From Schizophyllum amplum (Eukaryota > Basidiomycota > Agaricomycetes > Agaricales > Schizophyllaceae): DNA of 64,000 nt. Positions 1-10,342 of this stretch are shown here, piece by piece. Location of the stretch: positions 1 through 64,000 of the forward strand of contig VDMD01000103.1 in the NCBI GenBank assembly GCA_007026445.1, written 5' to 3'. The notes below the pieces were generated by a model. It saw nothing but the letters and a program-made list of their open reading frames with translations. It had not been told where the DNA came from and searched no databases. The position numbers and the translations under genes were made by a program. Every line of letters starts with the position of its first letter. Position 1 is the first letter of the stretch.

Positions 1-2451
1 CTTTTTCCCTGCTGCTCGCCGCGCTCGGGGCGACCGCCAGCCCCCTCGCCGAGCGTGCGCCCCCACCGTAACCCTCGACGGCGCCACTGTCACTGGCACA
101 TCGTCAGGCAATGTCGAGAAATTCCTCGGCATCCCATTTGCTGAGCCGCCGTACGTCTTTACTTTGTCGAGAGGATGCGGGAGACCTGACGAGGTGTACA
201 GTGTTGGCAACCTTCGCTTTCGTCTGCCGGAACGCATCACGGAGTACACAACCGATGTCAATGCGACGGCCTACAGTCCGACGTGCCCGCAACAGGCAGT
301 TGACCTTCCCCTTCCTGACGGCCTCGTGGACGAGACGCTTGACGAGATTATTGACCTGATCTATCCGGTTCTCTTTCCGAACGATGAAGATTGTACGTAG
401 CAATATTCCTCGGCACGCAAATCGTACTCATAGTCGCAGGCTTGACTATCAACGTTGTCAGACCAGCCGGTACAACTCCTGAAGCTAAGCTCCCCGTGCT
501 CGTGGTACGTCTTTCGATCAAGTTGAAGTTGATCGTTGTAATGTCGCTCATACTGTGCGCTTGATGAACAGTGGATCTTTGGCGGTAAGCGTAATTCTTA
601 TGTGCGGGGCTCTGAGTGCTCAACTTATGACGGGACAGGCGGGTTCGAGATAGGCAGCACTTCCATGTACGATGGAGGAGTTATCGTGGAACGCTCGCTG
701 GATTTGGACGAACCTGTCGGTGCGTCCTAGAAATTCGGTGTGCTGCCACCTGACACTAAATTTCACTTCCATAGTTTATGTGTCCATGAACTACCGGGTC
801 GCAGGTATGTCAGCGCCGTGGTCCCGTGGGCTTCTCTTCCTCGACAAAGACAGCAGCTGACCAAGATATCACTTAGCTTTCGGGTTTCTTGCAAGCCAAG
901 AAGTCAAGGATGCGGGCGTAGGCAATCTCGGACTGCAAGACCGTGCGTGACCTATTCAATATTCACTCATGTGTTCTAACCTTTTCACAGAACGGGCCGC
1001 CCTTCAGTACGCTTGATGACCATCACGCGCTGGAGTTGACACTTACTGACTTTGCGTCAGCTGGGTCCAGCAATATGTCTCCGCGTTCGGCGGCGACCCC
1101 GAGAAGGTCACCATGTAAGTAAAATCGGATATCATAACTTACTCTTATTGACGACATCATTCTCTTGCAGTTGGGGCGAATCTGCAGGGGCGATCAGCGT
1201 TGCCTTGCACATGGTCACAAAATGGTGGGGACACGGAAGGTCTCTTCCGCGGGGCCGTCATGAACTCGGGCTCGCCGATCCCGGTGGGCGACATCACGAA
1301 CGGCCAGGTCCGTCTACCCTCTTGACCCTCCTTATACATGTTTTGTTTAATTTATTTGATCTGCAGATGTACTATGATCAGCTTGTGGATGCGACTGGAT
1401 GCACGGGTAGCAGCGACACGTTGCAGGCTTGCGCGAAGTACCGTACGACGACCTAAAGAGCGCTCAGGACAACACACCGTTCCTTTTCTCATACCAGGTT
1501 TGTCCGACCTTGTCATCACATTCTGGCTCGTAGCTAAAGCACTACGCCAGTCGTTGATTCTGACGTGGCTTCCGCGTGCGGACGGTGTCTTCCTTGCGGA
1601 CAGCCCTCAAGCGCTCGTGCAGCAGGGATCCGTCGCCAATGTTCCCTTCATCAGCGGTACGCTCCCTCCTTGACCCGCGCGCCACTCTAGTCTGATCTCC
1701 ACGGCAGGTGATTGCGACGACGAGGGCACTCTGTTTTCCTTCTCGACGCTCAACGTCACGACCGACGATGAAGCCCGTGAATATATAGAGCAATACTGGC
1801 TTCCCAGGGCTGACCCTGCCGACTTGGATGAGCTATTCGAGCTCTACCCGCAAGACCCGACGCAGGGCTCGCCTTTCGACACTGGATATTTGAACGCGAT
1901 CACCCCGCAGTTCAAGCGTATCGCAGCGTTCCAGGGAGACGCGGTCTTCCAGGGCCCGAGGCGGTTCTTCATGCAACAAAGAGACGGAAAGCAGGACATG
2001 TGGGGATTTGGTGAGCACGATAAAAATCCAGTGTGATACACCGCGCTAACAGGTATACAGTGAACAAGCGTCTCAAGAATGTGCCGTTGCTGGGTACCGT
2101 AAGTTGCCTCCTAGTCGCTCTATGACTATCGCCATTGACGTCTTGCGTAGGCTCACGGGTCCGACCTGCTCAACGCGCATATGGGCTGGGAGAAATGAGC
2201 GAGTCAGTACTGATCAACTTACGATGAGAACCATGACGTGCTGACGATGATGTTCAAGCTACACCATCCGCTTCGCCGCCCACCTCGACCCCAACGGCGG
2301 CGGCGCGATGGAGTGGCCCAAATACTCCGTCGCATCGCCCCAAATGTTGACTTTCAATGACGGGTTGGTGCCGCTGAGCATAAGCGAAGACACATATAGG
2401 ACAGAGGCAATGGGGAAGCTGATCGAAGTCATGCTCTCGAATCCCATTTGA
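1..2451 (+). pseudogene. Type B carboxylesterase/lipase, 5'-partial, multiply frameshifted
   Basis: The pieces spell a fungal type B carboxylesterase (cholinesterase/Candida rugosa lipase family, secreted alpha/beta hydrolase acting on ester bonds). The window opens inside a signal peptide (LLLAALGATAS), followed by FLGIPFAEPP, NLRFRLPE, VYVSMNYRV, the nucleophile elbow GESAG near 1168-1185, and a C-terminus ending NPI at 2446-2451. About a dozen GT-AG introns can be placed. The gene cannot be read through. The signal-peptide frame reaches TAA at 69-71 while the mature protein is one frame off. An extra A in the run at 1219-1222 shifts LHMVTNGGDTEGLF. A base is missing near 1426 before LREVPYDDLK, and another near 2178 before YGLGEMS. 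Four indels in one gene, while most neighbours are clean, suggest a pseudogene, although assembly error is possible. The start lies upstream of the window. Confidence 0.8.
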
Positions 2452-2897
2452 TGGAGGGGGTTTGAAAGTGCAACTTTTGTGGCACCAAGTGTATAAAGTG
2501 ACGAATAACGAGACTAATGAGAATGAAATGCATTGTTATATCGGAAAGCAGTCCTGTATGATTACGCAGAACTTCACAATAGCGCTGCTCAGCGCTCACC
2601 TGCCCTATGACTCCGTCCGCGGCTTTCTGGTGGTGGAACACACAGAGCCAATCGTAGAGCGTTCGCACTTACTTGGACGCCGAACATTCATAAATCTCAC
2701 AAGTCGCGCTTGATATCGCAAGCTTCATGATTGGGTACTATGAACGACTTTCCACAACTTGCATCGTCCGGGTGCTCCAGATACTCTTCTCATAGTCCTA
2801 ATCCTCTGTACCCATTCCGTGGGATCACTGTGTCCATGCCGCCTTCGCATCAATGTTTCACGGGCCTGTAAATAATGCCACAAAAGCTCGTGGGTAT
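2452..2897. other. Intergenic, no supported gene
   Basis: This is the 3' side of the carboxylesterase relic up to the tRNA. Only short unsupported open frames are present, for example an 83-codon frame at 2462-2713 with no recognisable domain. Confidence 0.5.
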
Positions 2898-2978
2898 GCC
2901 TTCATGGTCTAGTGGTAAGATACCTGCTTTGGGTGAGTCCTATGCAGGTGATCCTCGGTTCGAACCCGGGTGGAGGCC
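2898..2978 (+). tRNA. tRNA-Pro(UGG) with a 9-nt intron
   Basis: The cloverleaf folds by eye. The 7-bp acceptor pairs GCCTTCA with TGGAGGC. The D-arm contains GGTCTAGTGGTAAGAT. The anticodon stem is CCTGC/GCAGG. The variable loop is TGATC. The T-arm is CTCGG-TTCGAAC-CCGGG, and C is the discriminator at 2978. The stretch between the anticodon-stem halves is 16 nt, which is a 7-nt loop TTTGGGT plus a 9-nt insertion placed just after the anticodon, the usual position of eukaryotic nuclear tRNA introns. The anticodon reads TGG, as in yeast and human tRNA-Pro, which share the CTTTGGGT segment. The gene is intact and is the only tRNA seen. Confidence 0.88.
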
Positions 2979-3767
2979 TTCTCTTTGCCGCTTCAGGTTT
3001 TTGCGCCGTCTGGCCAAATTGTATCTGCCAAAGGTTGCAAATCGGAGCTTACTTCTTGTGCAGACACGCGCCAATACTCCGGACACTAGACTCCATGCAC
3101 ATCCCAGCAGTCAGTAACGCACTGCCATAATGATACAGTGGGGTATGCAAACAGTAAACGAACGCGCTGACCGACGTGCACAGACAGCGAACATGAAACG
3201 GTAAACCACGGTTCAGTACGAACAAACGGTATAGATGCCCAGCTAACAAGCAGGGGTAGTAGTTATACAGTATAGCGTGCGTGTCGATAACTTATGATGA
3301 TGCGTGAAGCAGGGATACGACATGGGAAGGAGGTAAATATACAAGGTGAGAAGAGGATATGATGTGAGAAAGAGGAGATGACGGGGTCGCGGAAGGTACA
3401 ACAGAGGAGGAATGGAAGGAACTTGAAAGAAAAGAACTCAGAGGAGATGTAAAATAAGGGGGTAAACCGGAAACGGTTGCCACAAGAGAAAGAAAACTAT
3501 GAAAACATAGACAGAAGTAACGAGTGGGGAGATGAGCACACACAGATAAATATGGGCGCACCCTAGCGCCAACAAGGCGCATTTTGAACCTGGTCGTTAA
3601 GAGGGCGGTGGCTTGGCTTGACCTTATATCGCTGCCAACCTGGCCCGTGAAGGGTAGAGTTCAGTTCGGCCCTCCACAAACACGCTCCTGCTGCGTTGTC
3701 CACGGCCCCGCGCGGCCACTGAGTGTCCACACCGGGCATGTTGTCGGCACGACACATTGCCCATGAG
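2979..3767. other. Intergenic, purine-rich plus strand at about 3290-3540
   Basis: The stretch lies between the tRNA and the kinase stop codon. The part from about 3290 to 3540 is strongly purine-rich on the plus strand (GAGAAGAGG-type runs) and so CT-rich on the kinase coding strand, consistent with a 3' UTR or terminator region. No gene was recognised. Confidence 0.45.
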
Positions 3768-6346
3768 CTAACCCTCGCGTCTACGCGTCGCCGACGAGCT
3801 GCCCTCCCGCCGCCCGCCCACGAGACTGCCGTCCCTCTTTGCGCTACTCCCGCGACGGCCCTGCAACCCCTCGCTGTCGAGGCTACCATTAGAGGCCCTC
3901 CGATATGGCGCATACGGCGACGCCTTCCTCCTCCCCCTCCGCGGGAACTCGGCGTGTGCCTCTTCCGCCACGTCAGGCATGGGCTCCTCGACGAACGGGT
4001 CCCCTGCGCTAGCCGCCTCTAGATGCGTGCTCCACCGCCCGTCGTATGGCGAGTCGCGCGCGTAGCCTTCCTCAATCACTTGCTCGCGGCCGGTCCAGCG
4101 CCCGCGGGAGTGCGAGCGCGGCAGGCTGCCGGAGGAGATAGACGAGGAACGTGTCAGGCCGGATAGCGCGCTGCAGATCGAGCTCGACATTGTTGGCCCT
4201 GATGGCGGCGAGCACGACGTGCTGTAGTCGCGAGCGAGAGTGTGTCCAAGGTCGCGTGAGCCCCGCGGGCGGCTGACGCTGCGCGATTGAGTGGTATTGC
4301 GGGTTCGAACAGGTGAGACGCTGTTCCGGTCGGTCGACGGGACGTCGTCGAGGTCCCGCGGGCGACTCCTGCTGAGCGCACTAACTCGAGGGGCCACCTC
4401 GCCTTTCCTGCCCCGCTCTCGCACTGGGGTCGGTGACATGGACCTGTCGCGCGGCGTCGTACGGTCACGCAGCTGACGCTTGAAGCTCGTCGAGGTCGGC
4501 GAGTCGTGGAACGTGGGAGCGTAGTACACTTCCTGCTCTTCGGGTATGCAAGTTGATGCGGGTGCGGGACGCGGAGACGGGGTGCGGTGACGTCCTAGCG
4601 AAGACCTGCGCGACCCGTCTCGAGATGGCGTTCGGCGGCGGATGTGCTCGGTTTCGTGGCCGCGCTGGCGCTGGTCTACGTCGCGGCCGATGGTCTGCTC
4701 TTCACTCTCATTGTCGCCCCATCCGACACCCCAGGCATCCTCATCAAGCGTCTCGACGGTCCACCTAGCCTCGACCGAGCGCTCCAGACATCCCTGTAGC
4801 ACACGTTCCGCGCGCGAGCCAATGCCCACCGGCAGCTGATAGGTGCCTGTCGAACGTATCAGTAAGAATTCTACACGCAGGGTATATGCTACGTGACCGG
4901 TTGACGCACGCATGCCGCGCGCGTGCCAAGCTGGGTGTATGCTATGAAAATCTTGTAGAGAAGCAACGCACCGTGTATAATCTTCATCTGCAGCCGCGGC
5001 TCGAACTGGTCCGTGAACGGTAGCCGCCCGGCGAGCATGGCATACAGCATCACGCCGACAGCCCAGATGTCTTGCGAAGGATCGGCTAGCAGCGGCGTGC
5101 CAGATGGAGGGGGCAGTAGAAGCTCTGGCGCTGCATAGGGTAGTGAGCCGTCGGCAAAGAAGTGTCCCATGCTACGACCGCCTGACGCGGTGGAGTTCCG
5201 ATGTTGGCGTGGGCCCTGGTGGCGCTTAAGCGACAGATGGAGTGGCACCTGTTTCGCGGTCGGGTAGGCAAGGGAGGATGTGCGGTGGAACATGCCAGGT
5301 TTCACGGCGCTAGGGAGGTTTGGGCGACCAGGTTCACTGGCTTCGTCCTCCTCCGGCTGAAGAGGCTCTCCAATTCGCCGTGCGGACCCAAAGTCGCAGA
5401 TACGGCAGACACCCATCTCATCGACGAGTACGTTCTCGAGCTTCATGTCGCGATGCACGAGCCGCGCCGTCTCGTGGAGGTAGCGGAGGCCGCGGACGAC
5501 CTGACGGAACATGACTCCGGCATCGTCCTGCGGAAGCGCCGGGCGCCCATCTCGCTTGAGAATATCGAACAGCGATCCCGCGGGACAGAATGCTGTGATG
5601 AAGAAGTCTGCTGAGGCGGACCGCTCGACGGAGAACAACGGGAGCACGTGTTCATGCGAAAGCGTCGCCCACGTCTCCGCCTCCCGGCTGAGCTGACGGC
5701 GAGCCTGGTCGGGATTGTGCTGTTTTTGCACATCATCACGGCGCACGATCTTGATAGCGACGAGGGAACCTGAGCGCGAGAAGGCCTTGCGGATCGTGGA
5801 GAACCCGCCGTAGCCGATGACGCCGCTGAGCGTGTAGCCACCGACGACAGCGCCCTCCGCGTCCGGCTCGAGTGGGACGACAGTGTTTGCCATGGGGCTG
5901 AAGGAGGAAAGAAACATGGCCGCGGGCGATCGGACGTAGTCCTCGCCATCGGTGTAGGACGCAGGCTGGACGTCGACGCTGTTCCCGAGATCGTCAGCAC
6001 CGTCCGCCTCCGTGGACGGAGACGCAGCTTGGATCGGCTTGGGCTCCGAGAAGGCGTGTCCATCGATCCCATTTCCTCGCTGGCCAATTTCTATCGGAGT
6101 GAGTGGACGTCCGCGCGGAGGATCGTCCGCCTCCGGGCGATTAAAAATGTCGAAGAACGAGTTCGCGGAGGGGCTTGAGTTGAGAAAGTCCCTGCTTTGC
6201 ATTAAAGGAGAAGACTGTAATGCTTGGGAGGTTATATGAAGTGTGCCTTCGACGTGAGTTTCCAAGCAGAGATGATGGTGGTTCGGGACAAGATGCAGTG
6301 AAGAGTCAGAGCTGGTCAGGCGGAAGCCCCTGAGCCGAGGCCCCAA
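3768..6346 (-). CDS. Ser/Thr protein kinase with activation-loop insertion and disordered tail
   Basis: Two exons: complement(3768..4846, 4972..6346), 817 aa. The intron at 4847-4971 joins KIIHG to TYQLP within the kinase domain. Kinase landmarks (from M at 6346): glycine loop GYGGFST about 178-184, VAIK with Lys199, HRDMKLENV about 298-306, DFG 318-320, APE about 406-408, DIWAVGVMLYAMLAGRLPF after it. DFG and APE are about 86 residues apart instead of the usual 20-30. The insert is rich in Pro, Ser and basic residues. After the catalytic domain come about 350 residues of Ser/Arg/Pro-rich low complexity. The overall type is CAMK/Snf1-like, but I do not recognise a named orthologue. The start is uncertain: an in-frame Met at 6202 (MQSRDFLNSS) may be the true one, since the preceding 48 residues look unconserved. 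Confidence 0.82.
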
Positions 6347-6940
6347 ACGGAAGCTCTTATTTACGTAATTTCATATGCCACTGGTTGCACGTGCTACATC
6401 AATTCTGATTTGCGACTTGCCCTTTACGGCACAAGAGGCCACCCATATGCAGCTCTGAAGATTGTACTGTAAATCAGCCCGAAAGCTAAGTTTGCCTGAG
6501 AATTCGTGCTGTGGGAAACGTCGGATACCAAGGAAGGTAAATCGAACATGGCGAATCATTTTGCCTGCAAGAATTACCTAGACGTGGCCGTCGTGCTACC
6601 AGGCTTACAATGAAGTTACATTCCAGGAGAAGAGTATCGGAAGCATTGAAGATGAAGCCTCGATTCGGGAGTGATAGTTACGATAAAGGCGACCGCCACA
6701 CTCGAGAGGACTGTCACTCAGAACAAACTCAGAAACTTAAAGTCGAAGTCGAACATGTGTCCGTGTTGTTCGGCAACCTCCGCCGAACACAAACACAGCC
6801 AACTTGTCCCGAATCGCCACGCTTTCAGGCGCGTTTCCTCCTCTCCGCCCGCGCTTGGCTCCTCCCCTTCGCCCCTCCTCGACTGGCCCGGCCTAGTCAT
6901 ACCTATACAACACCCGGACTTACATCGACAGTCAGCCAAG
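6347..6940. promoter_or_regulatory. Divergent promoter region, kinase / ENT3
   Basis: This 594-bp spacer lies between the start codons of divergently transcribed genes. No convincing TATA box or shared motif was recognised. The last about 100 bp before the ENT3 ATG are CT-rich on the plus strand (CCTCTCCGCC, CCTCCCC), as is common before fungal transcription starts. Confidence 0.4.
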
Positions 6941-8968
6941 ATGGACAAAATCGAATCCCTCACGAGCCAGCTCTCCCAAATCACGATGTACGACATCAAG
7001 TCGATGTACAACCAGGTGCGTTGCGCGCGCTGGAGATGCGGCATGATGTGCTGACGGAGGTGCAGGCCAAGAACGTTGTGCTCAACGTGTCGGAGGTCGA
7101 GGCGTTGGTCGGCGAGGCGACGAACGACGACCCATGGTGCGTGAGGCGCGGATGCGTGGCTACAAGGCACTCATAACGCGCAGGGGGGCCTCTTCGACGC
7201 TCATGCAGAACATCGCCAACAAGTGAGTGCAATGCGCCTGCCCCAAGAACATCATGCTGACCAAATCACTCGCAGGACGTTCAACTAGTGCGGCACTTCC
7301 CTTCCGTCGCCACACATACCATGCTAAGCCCACCCTCAGCCCGGAGTTCAACGAAATCATGCCAGCTATCTACGCGAGATTCATGGAGAAGGAGGCGCGG
7401 CAATGGCGGCAGATATACAAGGTGCGCGGATGTCCGATTGTCGGGGTGTTGCCGCTGACGGTCGCGTCAGGCCCTCCAGCTGCTCGAATATCTCGTGAAG
7501 AACGGCTCCGAGCGCGTGGTCGACGATGCGCGCTCGCACCTGTCCACTATCAAGATGCTGCGCAGCTTCCACTATATAGATGACAAGGGCAAGGACCAGG
7601 GCTTGAACGGTGCGTCTTGCGCTCGCAGGCTACTGCCGCCCACGCTGGATACTGATGCGTCCCGCCTCAAGTTCGCAACCGCTCGCGTGAGCTTGCGGAG
7701 CTGCTCTCAGACGTGGAGAAGATTAGGACGGAGCGTCGCAAGGCAAAGGCGAATAAGAACAAGTATATTGGCACGGGCAACGATGGACTGTCGTTCTCGG
7801 GCGGAGGCAGCCGATATGGCGGCTTCGGCAGCGACAGTCTAGGAGGCGGCGGTGGCGGCGGATACTCCGGCTCTTCCTTCAGCGGCGGATACTCAGGCTC
7901 TGCGGGATACAGTGGTAGTGGTGCGTATCGGGATATCCGAGGATGTGATCAAGCATACTGAAGGAACTTCAGACTTCGCCTCGAGCTCTTCGACAGGTGG
8001 CGGCTTCCGCGACGATAACACTAGGCGGGGAGGATTCGAGGAGTACGACGCAGGCGCCGACGAGACGTCTTCTCGCCCATCGCGGTCCAACTCGACGAGA
8101 ACCACAGCCCCTGCCGCGCGCACCACACAGCAGGAGCGCAGGCAAACGGCGCCGGCCGCGCCCAAGCAGCCGGAGCCAGTTATTGACCTCCTCGGCGGGT
8201 TCGACGAGGAGCCGGCTCCCGCTGCGCCTTCTGCACACAATCAAAACAAGGCGCTGCCCGCATTGGGCGGTGGTGATGGTGAGGCTAACTGAATGGTACT
8301 CTGCGTGGCGTGTAGCTGACCGCCGCCTAGATGACGACTTCGACGACTTCCAGGCTGCGCCGACGACCGCGGCGCCTGCCGCTGCAGCAGGGAAGCCGAA
8401 CTTGATGGACCTGCTCAACTCGTCGGCACCTGTTGCGGCGCCGATGGCGTCCCCGCCTGCGTACGGCCAGCCCGGTATGGGCTATGGCATGCAGCCGGCG
8501 ATGGGTATGGGCATGGGCATGGGCATGCAACAGCCAATGGGAGGTATGCAACAGCCAATGGGCGGCATGCAACAACCGATGGGGATGGGTATGCAGCAGC
8601 AACAGATGGGCGGCATGGGCATGGGAATGGGAATGGGCATGCAGCAACAGCGCCCGGCGTCGATCGCGACGTCGCCGATGCAGCCCATGGCTTCGCCGCC
8701 GCCCATGCGGCCCATGTCTTCGTCGTCGTCCTCTGCGGCGACGCCCAAGAGCGCGAGCGCGTTCGACGATCTGTGGAGCATGTCGCTGGGGAGCGGGTCG
8801 AAGCCGAGCACGCCGGCGGCAGGGCCGGGCAAGAGCATTAAGGACTTGCAGAAGGATAAGGCGACGCAGGGGCTGTGGGGTGCTGGTGGGGGGATGGGAG
8901 GTGGGATGGGTGCGCCGAAGCCTGCGACGAGCGGGAGCATGGGTGGCAACGATGATCTGTTGCTGTAA
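6941..8968 (+). CDS. ENT3: Ent3-type epsin (ENTH-domain clathrin adaptor)
   Basis: Nine exons: join(6941..7015, 7066..7136, 7184..7222, 7276..7287, 7340..7421, 7471..7609, 7672..7920, 7973..8278, 8331..8968), 1611 nt, 536 aa. The ENTH domain (residues 1 to about 155) has NVVLNVSEVEALVGEATNDDPWG, WRQIYKALQLLEYL, NGSERVVDD, SFHYIDDKGKDQG and LLSDVEKIRTERRKAKANK, closest to yeast Ent3 and mammalian epsinR rather than Ent1/2. The family binds phosphoinositides at trans-Golgi and endosomal membranes and recruits clathrin and gamma-ear adaptors. The tail holds a Gly/Ser/Tyr-rich stretch, an LLGGFDEE clathrin-box-like motif, the acidic DDDFDDFQ motif expected for ear binding, a Met/Gly/Gln-Pro repeat (8490-8660) and a C-terminal DDLLL. 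Exon 4 is only 12 nt. Confidence 0.93.
8490..8660 (+). repeat. Met-Gly/Gln-Pro-Met coding repeat in ENT3
   Basis: Short tandem codon repeats of ATGGGC and of the unit CAACAGCCAATGGG encode runs such as GMGMGMG and QQPMGGM. The tract lies inside the last ENT3 exon, is likely disordered, and is likely to vary in length between strains. Confidence 0.75.
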
Positions 8969-9231
8969 GGGTCTGCTTTCTGTACCGGCGGAAGACTTGT
9001 TTAGCTGTCCACAACGGCCCCGTCTACTAGCGAATGTGTGGATTCGGATAGATTTGATTGTTGTCCCCACGCACCGGCCACGCACTGCTCGCGGCTCTCA
9101 GTCCAGTGCTTCGCCTGTGCTTGTCTCACTGTCAGGTCTGCAGTGATGCTCTTCTGGTCACGGTTGGGTCACGGTATTCAACATGAACCGTGGGAAGTTG
9201 ATCGAAAATACCTTTGGCTTACGCCACAAAT

Positions 9232-10031
9232 ATGGAGGTAGCCTTTCCCTCATCAGACGCGAACAATGAAGCTGAACACGAGCGTCGCGCTAGGTTGTCA
9301 AAGCACGCTCTGCTTTGCTATCCAACTATGAGGTCCTATCGCTCTTGCAAGAGCTGGAGAGCGACTTTCTCGCAAGGAGCAAGACGGCGGTACGCATAAA
9401 GAAGGAAGAGGAAGCATCGGGCGGCGTGGGCTCAACACGACCATTGGTCGCTGGGGGCAAGGACCCCACCGTCGTGGAAATCAGCGAGAACCTGCGAACC
9501 ATTGAAGTCGAAGTCAGTCATCCCGCCTCACATACGGATTCGCCCGTTGACCAGTTAGCAGACAATACAGTACCTCACAGCGGACTACCAGCCGACCGGC
9601 TCACAGACTCCTGAGGGAATCACGAAGCTCATACAGACGCTCGAGCCGTACGGCTTAACCAAGGCAGAGAAACTCCAGATCGTCAACCTTGCGCCGACGA
9701 ACATCGTCGAGTTGTACGTGGTGAGTACGCCCGCATGCGCGACGGTTTGCGGTGCGCTGATTACAGGCAGATCGTGGAAGAGTTGGAGGACCGGGCGGGG
9801 GACCGCGTGGAGGACATTCTTTCCCGCGTGCGCGAGTCGCTCAGCGAGGCGGCGGCGTGTGCCACGGGAGTCGCGCCTCCCGTGGCGTATGGGAGCGCGG
9901 GAGCGCAAGGGGGTTCGGCGGCCACATGGGGCAATGCTTTTGCTGAAGGGGACGACGCGAACGATATGGAGTTCGATGACACGGGTGAAGGTGCTGGCGT
10001 GGAGGGTGAATTGGACATGGACGACGACTGA
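9232..10031 (+). CDS. RPC17: RNA polymerase III subunit Rpc17/RPC9 (CRCP)
   Basis: Four exons: join(9232..9237, 9294..9512, 9562..9720, 9771..10031), 645 nt, 214 aa. Exon 1 is only six bases (ATG GAG). Splicing it to 9294 gives MEVVKARSALLSNYEVLSLL, the expected N-terminus. Further family marks are NLRTIEVETIQYLT, PEGITKLIQTLEPYGLTKAEKLQIVNLAPTN and VELYVIVEELEDR, i.e. the HRDC-like Rpc17 core. In yeast, Rpc17 pairs with Rpc25 to form the Pol III stalk that contacts initiation factors. The C-terminus from about residue 150 is longer than in yeast, Gly/Ala-rich and acidic (ends DMDDD). No defect was seen. Confidence 0.9.
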
Positions 10032-10342
10032 TTGGCCCCTTGCACCTCGTCCACTCTTTGGCTTCTTCGATTCGCACCTGTACTCTAAGTAAGTATACCT
10101 GCCTCACATACATATACACATCTCCGCGTATACGCCTTTGGAGGTGAGTGTGGCTGCAGAGCTGGGTAAGTACGTATGGCGGCGACGGGTACTTTGTCCG
10201 CGCAGATCACTGATAATTGATACACACGGCGCACGGCAGCGTGACCTGGTAGTCGCGGTCGCAGGTGGGTCGCGCTCGACGAGGACGTTGTCTCCCGCGA
10301 GGTCCTTCTTGACATAGACTTTCACCACCATTCCCGCAAGCG
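10032..10342. other. Intergenic RPC17 / DUF6534
   Basis: A 311-bp spacer between two plus-strand genes. It should contain the RPC17 3' end and the promoter of the next gene. No clear motif was seen. Confidence 0.4.

Noticed and set aside
4295..4320. GGGTTCGAAC, resembling a tRNA T-arm
   Set aside because: It lies within the kinase coding tail and no cloverleaf can be built around it.
8327..9085. 252-codon minus-strand frame rich in Arg and His
   Set aside because: Mirror of the ENT3 Met/Gly repeat and tail. Repeats of HSHSHAH type come from the coding repeat on the other strand.
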